Shown here piece by piece: positions 1 through 10,665 of a DNA stretch of 64,000 bases. The notes beneath the pieces are model-generated. The model saw only the letters and a program-made list of their open reading frames with translations. It was not told the DNA's origin and did no database searches. The stretch is from Rotaria macrura (taxonomy: Eukaryota; Rotifera; Eurotatoria; Philodinida; Philodinidae): assembly GCA_900239685.1 (NCBI GenBank), contig OENT01000162.1, forward strand, positions 1 through 64,000. Reading direction: 5' to 3'. Position 1 is the stretch's first letter, and every line of letters starts with the position of its first letter. Both the position numbers and the translations under genes were made by a program.

Positions 1-99
1 GATGAAAATTAAAAAAGTTATTAAAGAAAAAAGACAAAGTTTTGAAAAATGTAATTGATTTGCCCCAGCGTACTCTATCATGTATTGATTTTCATTCAG

Positions 100-582
100 G
101 TTGGCTTGCTGATAGCAGCAGTTTATCAAATTTTGCAACATCATTACCGAAAACCATCTCTTTCCGTCCTTCGGCTACATTTTCCATTCCTCAACACGTA
201 ATCATTATAATACTTAACGTTCTTACCCATAGGGATGAAAAGTGTTCGTTCTATCCAGTTTTATTCTTTCCAGAGATACAGACATACATTTTTCGAGAAT
301 GCATATAAACATAGTACATTCTTTGATAACCACAAAACCAATTCTTGCCAAGGTGGTTGTATCCTCGAGACTGTGACTGGATAGAATATTGGAGGAAATT
401 TTAGAACATCTAAAATTTTTATTTCTCTATTTTATAATCTTTTATTCAAGGATGATGATGGTAGTGATGATATGGAACGTATTGGTCGATCTTTTCGCGA
501 TTTAAGTCGTTCGATGTGTACGGATGGTACAGAATTATTTGGCGAACTTCCTTCACCTAGATTCAGTACACGACCAACATGA
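100..582 (+). CDS. PRAS40 (AKT1S1)/Lobe-like TORC1 regulator, C-terminal exons only
   Basis: Two exons, 100-197 and 451-582, are joined by a phase-0 GT-AG intron and end at a TGA. The first exon starts after a TTCATTCAG acceptor, so the 5' part of the gene lies left of the window. The translated tail has a serine-rich segment with ATSLPKTISF, an acidic DDDGSDD stretch, then DMERIGRSFRDLSRSM and TELFGELPSPRFST. This order resembles the C-terminus of PRAS40 (a KSLP segment, then DLDRIAxSMRAL, then FGDLPRPRLNT), a proline-rich Akt substrate that binds and restrains TORC1; Lobe is the fly homologue. The similarity was recognised by eye over about 75 residues, and the N-terminal part cannot be examined. 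The short 3' UTR that follows is T-rich. Confidence 0.5.
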
Positions 583-3500
583 GGAAACGACAAAAATCAC
601 AAAATCTTTCATATTGTCATCTCATTTCTTTATACAGACATATAAAAGTATATGCGTGTATGGTTATTGTCTTTCTCATTCATACACATACTTCACTATC
701 CTTCTTCGTCTTATTATTCTTTTGGTTTTCCTTTTTTTGTTTTTTTTTTCATTGTGTAGTGTGTATGTGAAACAATCACACACTATATCAATACTGTGCC
801 TCTTTCATACTTATTGCATATCGGTCATGCTTTAAGTATTTTCTTTCTTTTTTTTTTGTTTATTTCACATGAATTGTATATGTTCAAGAAAAGAAGTAGA
901 AGAAAAAAGCAAGCGCGTTGTGAGCATAAATTTGCCATTTGTACTTTCTGTGTGTTTGATCTCTATGTTGGAATGACGTCTTGTGTTTCTTTTTCTTTTT
1001 CTTTTTGTCTTCCTATTATTACCTCGAAGTTTTTTTTTTGTTCGCGTCTTGTACTTTCATCTGTTTTCATGGTAGATTAATCAAAAATGAAATCAGCTTG
1101 AAAACTTCATTATGTGTCTGATAGTATATAAATTTATTCTAACTGCTTCTCCGTTCGTTTGTTTTCCGTTAGTAAATTGAAAGTATTGTGTCACTATTGA
1201 AGCGAGTTGTTGATGTTGTTATCAGAGTTATGATTACTTTTACACTGCATTTGTTCATTGTTTTTTTTTCTCGAAAGTTCGTATTGAATGCAAGAGAGAA
1301 GTAATGATACCATCCGTAGAATAAAAACTACATTTAGATTGACTAACTATTAAAAATATTGCATCGGAGGTTTTTTTGGAACATTTCGAATGCTATTATT
1401 ATATTTAAAGCACTCATTATGTATGCATGATTTTCCTATTCTTTTTTGTTTCCTTCTTTCTTGCTTGTGTTGACAACATCGACACGTACATATCTGGTTG
1501 CTTTTTTGTATCTCCGAAAAGAAATAACGAACGAGAGTATTGAATTAATCTTAATATATGTACACATAGATAAATAGGATGGCCTTTCAACGTCAAACAT
1601 AACGTAAACAACTGTCCATTGATAGGTCGTTGAAATGGAATATGACAAATGGAATGGCGATGATTATTTTCATTAAGAATATCATTGTATGATTAATATT
1701 TCCACTTAATGAAAATATTAATAGTAGTAAATATTCCGAAGGATTCTTAATGAAAAGATTTATTTATCGAGCAGAAATTCGTTATACTATACACAAACAA
1801 ACACACACACACACACACACATGTATATATATATATATGTTAAATAATTACTACGCCTACTATGTATAGTGCAAAACACATCTATCGTACTACTTAAGAA
1901 GTTTCCTTCTAGTAGAAGAAAATTTATAAATTGAGAACTCTATGCATGCATTAATAAAATTTACTAATTAGCTGCCTATGTCACCAATATTAATTTTAAA
2001 TCTTAATTATTGACATAAGTGAAAGAGAAACTTGGTCGAAAAAATATGCAGAAGAATTTTCTTTCACAATTCTTTTAAGTACTCTTCTAGTGTTTGATTT
2101 CGCCTACACTTCACATCGAAAGTATTGTTTACAGAATAGCAAAACTCACTCATTACGTATTTACAGTAAACATGTATAACGATACATTAGATTATAAGAA
2201 GTATCATATCATAAAATATTAGTAACAACTAATCGTGAATTTATTGTTGTTCGATGAACAATTCAATGACTCATTACAAATAATATGTTTCCAAATGGAT
2301 GGAATTCATAATCGAAGTTATTAGATATATATTACAATCATCAACGAAAATAAAACATGAATATCTATCATCTACTTTTAAACGTTACCTTTATGTACAT
2401 ATTTTATACAAAATTTAACTATGGATATCACTGATTAAGATTAACTCCATAGTTTACCACAGTAGAAATATTGTACAAAAACGATGGCTCGTCTGTAGCG
2501 AAATATTCAATATTCTTATTTCGCTAAAGAAAAATATCAAAAGATTGGAAGTTTTTTCCCATGAACTTTTGTATTTAGTGTGTGTTTCTTTACAAAGATA
2601 AGAGACAAATGTTGTTAATCAGTTTTTCTCTTGCTTTCATGAAGACAAGAAGGTAATCCTTGAATGCTGTCACGTATCGGTTGAGTTTCAAATCAACATT
2701 AATTACAATAGGTAAACAGTTTTGTATTCTAAATTTCTCAGAGAAATGTTTCGTGCACTCAAAGATTTTTTTATGCTAAAATATCTTGTTATGTAGCATT
2801 TTCTAGTTGAAAATCATCGTTTTGATCAGATTTAGTGGAAAAATTGATATTTTATTAAGTGTGCTTGAAAAAGCTATACCTCCATTTTTGCAATGATAAC
2901 AATACTTTCAATTGTGTTCTCTGAGATCATATAAAATCATGTGTCTACTTTTGTTGAATTTAAACAATTTTGTCATAATCTAGCTCAACATTGACTTTAT
3001 AATTGGGTGTTTGTAAAGACAGCTGTTTGACTAACAGGAACAATAGTTTTGAGGATTGATACTTATCGACGAATACAATAAATTTATACAGATTTCACAT
3101 TCGTCAAAATTGAAATTTGAATTCAATTGAGTTTTCAACTGTCAAGTTTCAATGTCTAAGAACATTTTACCTTGATGCGGATGCCACGAAACGAATGAAA
3201 TGGCCTAGTCTCGATATAATTAGTTAATAGTTTAAACTGGAAAACTCAATTGAATTCACGTTTCAACTTTGACATTATTGACTATTTACTCAAGAATAAT
3301 CAATTCATGACCTTAAGACAAAAATGCCGTCTTGTTTAATTGATGTGTTGACGAGGAACAAATTATGAGTATTGACCTTACTTATTTTTCAATATTTTCT
3401 GTTACCCGTTCTGTACTGTTGTCGCTGTACATGTAATCCATTTCGAATTATTCTTAATCATTCAAATAAATGTCAAATATCTAGAGATATATACCGTTTT

Positions 3501-3755
3501 ACGTATCTAATTAGTTACTGAAATATCTTCATGCATCACAGATTTGAAAGGGTATCACCTGTCTTCTCCTACCTCAAGTTAAGCAACAAAATGTTATTCT
3601 CACACATTACACTATCAGTTGTCCTTTTCACTGACCCTTAAAGTGGTTTCTGTCTTTGCTCATTGTTGTTCACTTACTTATAAAAGTAATAAGAAGACCA
3701 TCATAACCAACGTATACAAATTTAACACCTAGTTGTTTCGTCCAGTCATACTAGT
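583..3755. other. Intergenic, no gene seen; microsatellite and small inverted repeat
   Basis: The first 500 bases are T/C-rich and probably include the 3' UTR of the PRAS40-like gene. An (AC)n tract runs straight into a (TA)n tract at about 1791-1839. A short imperfect inverted repeat pairs 3117-3137 with 3238-3257 (both arms contain GAATTCAATTGAGTTTTC or its complement). Another small pair, TTTTCATTAAGAAT and ATTCTTAATGAAAA, lies near 1669 and 1743. No reading frame with splice support was found. Confidence 0.5.
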
Positions 3756-4422
3756 TGATTACGTTATTTTTAATAGTTTTGTATAGTTTACTGTATTAGT
3801 GCTAAAACGTCGAAAGCTTGTTATTGTGATACGGTTGGATAGAGCATTGGCTACTCTATCGAATAATGTAGTTTTCATTTTATTTCATTCGGGTTTAGCC
3901 CAAAAGAATTAAATAATCTCAAAAAGCAGCAAAAAGAATTTTAAAAAACAACATGTCATAGCATATCTGACTGCATAAATGTCTGTGTTTTGCATTTTAT
4001 TTTTGCATCATCTAATACGCTTTGTTAAAAAAGAAAATATATCGCAAGATGCAGTTTTGATTCTTTTGAAAAAAAAACTGCAATTATAAGACAGGTGATC
4101 GTCTGAAAATTGTAGAACTTTCCTCGCTGCATCTTGCGATACATTTTCTTTTTCAACAAAGCATATTAGATGATGCAAAAATAAAAGTAAAAACGCAGTC
4201 ATTTATCCAGCCAGATGTGCTTTTACATGCTTTTTTTAAATTCTTTTTGCTGCCTTTTGAGATTCATTAATTCTTTTGGACTAAACCCGAATGAAATAAA
4301 ATGAAAACTACATTATTCGATAGAGTAGCCAATGCTCTATCCAACCGTATCACAATAACAAGCTTTCGATGTTTTAGCATTAATACAGTAACTACACAAA
4401 ACTATTAAAAATAACGTAATCA
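3756..4422. mobile_element. Foldback (long inverted repeat) element, 667 bp
   Basis: Left arm 3756-4054 and right arm 4127-4422 are near-perfect reverse complements of about 298 bp, separated by a 72 bp loop. The outer ends are TGATTACGTTATTTTTAATA and its complement; the inner stem ends in CGCAAGATGCAG. Differences are scattered single substitutions and small indels, including a CGTCGAAAG versus CATCGAAAG change. Each arm also has its own small palindrome (GATAGAGC...GCTACTCTATC). There is no open reading frame beyond chance length. I could not see a clear target-site duplication. The structure fits a foldback or MITE-like non-autonomous DNA transposon. A transcript would make a long hairpin, so a small-RNA source is a possible secondary role (inference). 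Confidence 0.75.
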
Positions 4423-4675
4423 GCCTTGATATTTGGAAATCTTTTGCTATATATGTGTAGATTGCCGTATCATTAAATCGTATGTTAGATATACATGTAT
4501 GTATCATAGTCTGATCAATCTTGAGATCTTCAGTGGAACTATCATATTATCTCAATGGCCTCTTTTATAATGAACGCATGAACAGCAGAATTCTTGAAAC
4601 GACCACACTTTTTATGAACTCAGCAATGATCGAAAATATTTATTTTATTCAGAAAACAAGAGATTATCATCACGA

Positions 4676-6724
4676 TTACAGTGTTAAAAGTTCAATATTA
4701 GTTTTTAATAGTAGGATATGTGGATGCGTTGGAGGAAAATTGTGTTGCAGAATATCAAGAGCTTTTTCGTAAAATGAAAGTGCTCTCGGGTAGTCTCTTA
4801 TGTCATCATACAATAAACCAATGTTTCTATAGGACGTTGCTAAATCTGGGTGATTTGCTGGAAGAGAATTTCGACTGATTTCCAGATCTTTTTCAAAGAA
4901 GATAAGTGCTTTTGAGTATTGACCCAAGCTTTTGTAGATCATACCTATGTTGTTGTAAGAATGAGCTATTTCGAGATGATGCGAAGGAAGGACGTTTTGG
5001 CGAATATTGAGTGCCATATTTTGTAATGAAAGTGCCTTCGTGTAATCACCCATTTTATAATACAAATTACCGATGTTGTTATACGAATGAGCCAAAGCGG
5101 GAGAATGCTCATGAAACTCTTGTTGACTGATCTCTAAAACTTTTTCGTAAAATGAAAGTGCTTGTAAATAGTTATTCATTTTATGATGCACGCTACCAAT
5201 ATTATTGTATGAATGTGCCAAAATAGGATCGCCCACTGGCAGCAATTGTTGATAGATTTCTAGTGCACTTTCATAATATAAAAGAGATTTCGCGTAATCA
5301 CCTACATAGTAATATACTGAGCCAAGTCGGTTATTGTATTCCGCTCTCTCAATTTTGGAAGACTCTGTTTCGAGAAGTAGTTGATAGAACTGCTCTGCTT
5401 TTGCAAATTCACCCGCCTTGAAGAGTAGAAGACCTAACCGAGACCATCCTTTTGTTTCTGAAAGTTGAAGTTCCTTGCGTATCTGTGGCACCCTACTGTT
5501 GAAATCATTGTCATCGTTAGCTACCAGAGTGAGATTGACTTGCCATAGACGATAAGTACGCTTGTCTGTAATCCTTTGAATTTTTTCGATACGAAAAAGT
5601 GTGTGTGTCGAAAAAACGATTTCTTTCTCTTTTTTCTGGTAATAGCCAACCTTTTTTACATTGGCAAAAGGAATCGATGATGCTGCACAGAGGATAGGGT
5701 CAATTGTCATGACAAAAAGTACACCGACTAAATTAGGATTGCGTGCTGCTGGTCTTGCGAATTTTTTCAGCGACACATTACGCTTGAGACTTGTTGAAAG
5801 GAAATTATTGAACGACATTAATCCTCCTACTTCTTGTTTCATTTTTTCAAAGTCTATGAAAGATAAACCTTGTCCTCGAAATACTTGAAATGGAACTCTC
5901 ACACGCGTCGATGTCGATTGTTGCTCATAATACAGCTGTTCAATATGCCGATGAAGATGACGAATGAAAAAGCCCATTTTTAGAATAATATTGACATCTA
6001 GCAATCGCAAACCACGATTAACCATCCAATAAAGAAAATATGGTGCTGTGTACCACCAGACGGCCGTATGAAGAAAATATTCTTTTTCGACCTTTTCAAT
6101 TTGCTCTTCGGGGATATCACCTTGAAGACGACAATAATCAACAAAGTCTTTGATAGATTTCGTGCCGCCGTCTTCGATGTCCAAAAAAACTTCTTTGAAC
6201 AATTGTGAGTAAATAAATGACGAATCAATACCACGAAAACTAATCGAAATCATGCCTTGTTCGCATTGACTCCGATGCTTTCGTAATGATTTACAAATCG
6301 AATTAATATCAGTGTGAATTCCTTTTACTTTTGATATCGTTTCTGCCCATTGTTTATGGAATAATTGCCTCGTGCAAAAGACATAAATGGAATCTAATTG
6401 CGGAATTGCATGAATATTCGGTACTATATGCTGTCCCAATGAGCCCGATACAATCATAAACACTTTTTCATATTTAATGTCACTGATGAAATCAATACAC
6501 TCATCCGCATCTGTAAAAATTGTGATTGATGATACTATTTCCCGTAAGGTTTCTATTGACTGTTTAAAATCATATTCGGATTCATTAAAATTAGCATCAA
6601 GCCAAACAAGAATAAAATTTTGCAGAAACCGACATCTATGTCGAGGTAAAATTGAATTAATACCAATCGTATTGTTGTCAGCTGAGCTACTATCAGTGTT
6701 TGTCGGCGAAATAAGATTTCCCAT
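4676..6724 (-). CDS. NAD:arginine ADP-ribosyltransferase-TPR protein, predicted N-myristoylated
   Basis: One exon, 682 aa. The frame stays open a little upstream, but 6724 is the only in-frame ATG after the upstream TAA, and it gives MGNLISPT, a good N-myristoylation signal (Gly2, Ser6). Residues about 35-265 are a divergent N-terminal region seen with this architecture (LVWLDAN, IVSGSLGQHIVP, QLDSIYVFC, KGIHTDI, WWYTAPYFLY). Residues about 275-405 are an ADP-ribosyltransferase fold of the R-S-E class: Arg in VFRGQGLS (283), the FLSTS strand (309-312), and Glu-Lys-Glu (366-368) before IVFSTHTLFRI. The ExE form predicts arginine as acceptor. Residues about 428-680 hold roughly six kinesin-light-chain-type TPRs with repeated HSYNNIGxxxxxxGxYxxAL cores. 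All key residues are present, so an active enzyme is plausible. Substrate and partner are unknown; membrane anchoring through myristate is inferred. Confidence 0.85.
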   Translation of the reverse strand: MGNLISPTNTDSSSADNNTIGINSILPRHRCRFLQNFILVWLDANFNESEYDFKQSIETLREIVSSITIFTDADECIDFISDIKYEKVFMIVSGSLGQHIVPNIHAIPQLDSIYVFCTRQLFHKQWAETISKVKGIHTDINSICKSLRKHRSQCEQGMISISFRGIDSSFIYSQLFKEVFLDIEDGGTKSIKDFVDYCRLQGDIPEEQIEKVEKEYFLHTAVWWYTAPYFLYWMVNRGLRLLDVNIILKMGFFIRHLHRHIEQLYYEQQSTSTRVRVPFQVFRGQGLSFIDFEKMKQEVGGLMSFNNFLSTSLKRNVSLKKFARPAARNPNLVGVLFVMTIDPILCAASSIPFANVKKVGYYQKKEKEIVFSTHTLFRIEKIQRITDKRTYRLWQVNLTLVANDDNDFNSRVPQIRKELQLSETKGWSRLGLLLFKAGEFAKAEQFYQLLLETESSKIERAEYNNRLGSVYYYVGDYAKSLLYYESALEIYQQLLPVGDPILAHSYNNIGSVHHKMNNYLQALSFYEKVLEISQQEFHEHSPALAHSYNNIGNLYYKMGDYTKALSLQNMALNIRQNVLPSHHLEIAHSYNNIGMIYKSLGQYSKALIFFEKDLEISRNSLPANHPDLATSYRNIGLLYDDIRDYPRALSFYEKALDILQHNFPPTHPHILLLKTNIELLTL

Positions 6725-9700
6725 TATGATTGAACAAATGTATATGATCAATAAGACATGAATTACTTATACATAGCGTTGTTTCTTTCATTCATTGACA
6801 CCGCTGTATTGAATCGTCGCTTTTAATTTAAAGACTGTGTTCTTCTCTTAAAATTACTGCTTAGAAAACAGTGACTGCGGAAGTTCACCCTGATTAAGGT
6901 AGGAGAGGAATAAGAAAGAAAAAAGTAAACATGGACATAACCAGTAGAAATGAAACATGAAAAATCAAAAAGTAATATCATGAATAGTATTCGCATCGTT
7001 TCTATTCTGTTTACAAAACATTTCTAACACATGGTAAATAGGTGACTAATGTTCTCGTGAAAATCTATTTGACTAACAGGAAAAAAAAAGAGAAAGTTGG
7101 AAAAATATACCCACACGTATTTTTTATTCTTTTTAGACGGCAACTTCCAAGCAGCAAATGATGTTAAAGTAGATAAACGATGTTTTATCGGGTATCATCA
7201 AACGATGGATGAGTTGACCTTATTCGTTCAAATAAAAAGTGAAGAAAAGTTCTACTATTTTTTAATAGATAAATAAGTTATTATTTTCTTGATCTAATGA
7301 TCTATTACTTACAACACATTTCATGTTACTGTATTTTCTGACATTCACCGATGATGGCAATTTCGATTATGACACATGGATTCTTTTTTTTAAACAAGAA
7401 CCTTTTTTCACGATTACGCAATCTATTCAAATTTGGAATATTTAACTTACTAGAAGTAACATACATCGAACTGAATACTTATAATCATGCATTGTCGTAA
7501 ATTATAGCAAATCGAGAGAGGAAGAAGAAGAAGAAGAAAAATGTTTTTGATTATTCTTAGACTGTTGAATACTAGTAGCGTTTATCTAACGATAGATCGA
7601 GTCTCTTTTATGAAAAGCTATGTAAGATTTTAATTAATGGAAAAATATTCTAATCATCATTTGAATATATACGTCTCATGTTGTTCGTGTAGTAAGACAA
7701 TAAATTTTGATGCATCGAGCCTCACGGTCTTTAGATAGATATATTGGCAAACGTCTATGATTGTCTGTAAAATTTCAGACATCAACGTTCTCTTCATTAT
7801 TCATCATTTAACTAGATAGTACCTGAGCTAAACTCAGCGTGCGGAAAGGGTGCACAGCACAAAGGACAACCTATTCTACAATATCGAATAAAATCAAACT
7901 ACTGCCTGATTGTGTATTGATACTATCACTCGAATCGCCAATGTGAAATTCATTACCAAGAAAACAAACAATCGATCGATCGACTAATCGCTTAGTTTTT
8001 TGTGATTCATCATTTAGAATCAGCTGTATTCACAGATGTTCTACATCTGATCAGACTGGCGCCTAATTTGTATTGCTGTACTCTGGTGTCGCTGTAATTA
8101 TGTCAAAATTTGATAAAAACACGAGGGTCTCGAGAACTTTTCCATTTGAACATAACACCCTGTCGAAGAAAACCTGAAAAAAGGAGGTTCTCATTCCCTG
8201 CTGGTACTTGCATCCAACGTTTGAATGATTGTTTTCTGATTGTTCATTACAGATCTTCACTGTGACACAAAATCTAAAATTTTTATTCATACGTCTCGCT
8301 TGATACAAAGAAATAAATAAAGCAAACTTGCGACACGGTTCTATAAGATGTTTCGCAACTTAGTTGTTATAATGTCAAAATGATACTTCACTGCTTATTT
8401 TATTATAACTTTCCTTCTCATAGAAGTGAACAAAGTTTCAAAGATTAATCTGTAAAAATGGCACATTCGTCGTTTACAGATTTGCTACAGTCATGTGTTT
8501 GTAAAGATCTTTTGTTTGATATTTACGTACAAATGATTTACATACAAGAGCGAAAGAAATACTAAAACAGCTCTGAATTGGACACACAAGTAAAGTCAGA
8601 ATCGAAGTCACTTGTCTATTTTAATTTCATAATTTTGATTTTCTATGAAGTTTTTCTAATAAGAAAATAGACTAATCTATTAAAATTCAGACTATGGATT
8701 CTATTAGCTTTCTGTCTATGTATTAATCACGAGTTTCAATCAGTAATGGATATCTTCAGAACACTCCAATTAAACTACTAATAGAATCTAGGAACTTGAA
8801 GATTCAATATGTTTTCATTCCAATAAAAGTGAGATGAGATAAACAATCAAATCTTGTGAAATTAATCATTTTCGAGGCCTATCTGTAAGCAAGAAGAGCG
8901 TCCACTTTATTAAAAACAATTTCAAGTATCTGTTCACGAGCGATACTTTAACTTCAAAGATACAGGGGTAACATTGAAATTTATGTTAATGGAGACATGA
9001 TGAAATGAATCAATATGTTTATTCAGTATACGCCAAACGAATAAATAAATGAAAGTGATCGAAAAAAAAACAACTCGAACTCGATGTTTCATGAAAGAAA
9101 ATGAATAGCCCCTTGGGCGATATACTTTTACATTTATTTAGCCGAAAAGTGTTAAGATAATGTTGAAATCGCACATATGTATTCCTATCTATTAAGAAAG
9201 TTACATGTCTAAATATCAAACAAGTCCAAAATTAAAGAACAACTGAGAGTAGTTCTTTTCATAATCATCCATATCAACATTTTCATCAAATGTGCCAACG
9301 AAGACTGCTGATTGATTACTTAATTATCATTCTAATTTATAGCACATGAACAGATGTATTCATAAAATGTCTTCGGTATGCGTTAAAATGACTAATCATT
9401 AAATTATGTTTCAATCAATATTTCAATCATGCAGACGTTTGAGCAACATCACACTGGAACAAATTCTTTTTCTCGCATGACTATCATTAAGCAAATTGAA
9501 CAATTGCTCTGATGATTGAAAAACGAATGGAATAACTTCAGTGATAAAATTTCATTTCCACATTCGAACCAATATCTGTAGCCACTGCCTTTCCGATTTT
9601 AAGATCATCATAAACAATGACTTTCGAGTTTAACCATCGTCGATTATGAAATAAATATCCATAAAAACTGCACGAAGTCAGTACGATTCGATCACAATTC

Positions 9701-10016
9701 TTTGACTCTTTGGCTTCAACTAGTAAAAGAATAATCAACGAATTCATTAAGAGTCAAATTTATCGTACAAAAAAATTTTCATGATCCCTACTCTTTCTAA
9801 GAACAGCAGGTAGTCTTACTATCTTGATAATCTCAAAAGTTTCAGATACAAGATAGAGACTATTATTTTCATGGTTGTATTTGAAAACCTGCTGACGATT
9901 GCCAAACACTCATATTGAAGATTGAAAAGTATTCAGTGCTATTTTGAGAAGTACAGCGAACTATTGTAAATGTCTTATAGTTTTCTAGATAGCTATAATA
10001 AACCTCTCCAGAGAAT
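6725..10016. other. Intergenic, no gene seen
   Basis: About 3.3 kb of AT-rich sequence between the start of the ADP-ribosyltransferase gene and a small inverted-repeat element. It contains poly-A and poly-T runs and a short (GAA)n tract near 7525-7540. The reading frames here are short, lack splice partners and show no recognisable motif. The first few hundred bases probably carry the promoter of the minus-strand gene, but no firm core element can be named. Confidence 0.4.
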
Positions 10017-10306
10017 AAAAGGCCGTGGCCTTCTATTATGAAAATTTATATCGCTCCTCCGACAGTGCCCTTCTATTGTGGGCTTTGCTTTTGCTAGGAT
10101 TTTTCGAGAAAGTTAAGGGTTTTTAAAAAATTTGTTCCATTAAAACAGACGCTTTTAGCAGTTAAATACTGGATAATCAGGTGTTTTAGTGCAAACACCT
10201 GAAAATCTACTGGGTTTCTGAACAAGCGTCTGGAGATCACATGGCCTTCTATTTGGTCTTGTGAACTTTTTCTTGGGGATGGCCTTGTAATGAGGGTGGC
10301 CTTTTC
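10017..10306. mobile_element. Candidate MITE with nested inverted repeats, about 290 bp
   Basis: The segment is bounded by AAAAGGCC at 10017 and GGCCTTTT ending at 10306, and is visibly richer in G+C than its surroundings. Inside, CAGACGCTT (about 10147) pairs with AAGCGTCTG (about 10222), enclosing a tight hairpin formed by AGGTGTTTTAGTGCAAACACCT. GGCCTTCTATT-like words recur several times. It has no coding potential. No target-site duplication was identified, so the exact ends are uncertain. A non-autonomous DNA transposon is the best guess. Confidence 0.4.
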
Positions 10307-10665
10307 TTCAAGGAAGAGGGTACGTGGGGTTAGGAATTATCGATTTTGTAAACAATCATTATAAAGTGCTTAGAAATTTTATCAGATGATATCTCCATTT
10401 GAAAAGTTATTGCCTTTTGTTAATGCTTTACAATGTACAATCGAAGTTTTTCGAAATAATTCATTGAAAAAGAATCTATAGTTGTTGATAATTTAAAAAT
10501 CCACGAAGAAGCTTCAATAATGTAACAAAGAATTTTTCAATAAAAGAAACAGCATGGTTACATAGAAAACTATCAGTCATAGAAAAGTTTTCCTTTCAAA
10601 CGAATATAGTTAAGAAAAACAAGGATTTCTCCATCAATCAATATGAAACTATATTTTTATTTCAA

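Noticed and set aside
199-450. Alternative exon after CCCATAG at about 219 reading MKSVRSIQFYSF
   Set aside because: It cannot be joined in phase to both neighbouring exons, while direct joining of 197 to 451 is phase 0 and keeps the PRAS40-like order.
6722-6751. Longer N-terminus (nine more residues) for the ADP-ribosyltransferase gene
   Set aside because: The extension begins with TTG, not ATG; the first ATG gives a strong myristoylation signal.
5661-6761. Plus-strand frames opposite the ADP-ribosyltransferase gene
   Set aside because: Shadows of the minus-strand coding sequence, with no motif or splice support.
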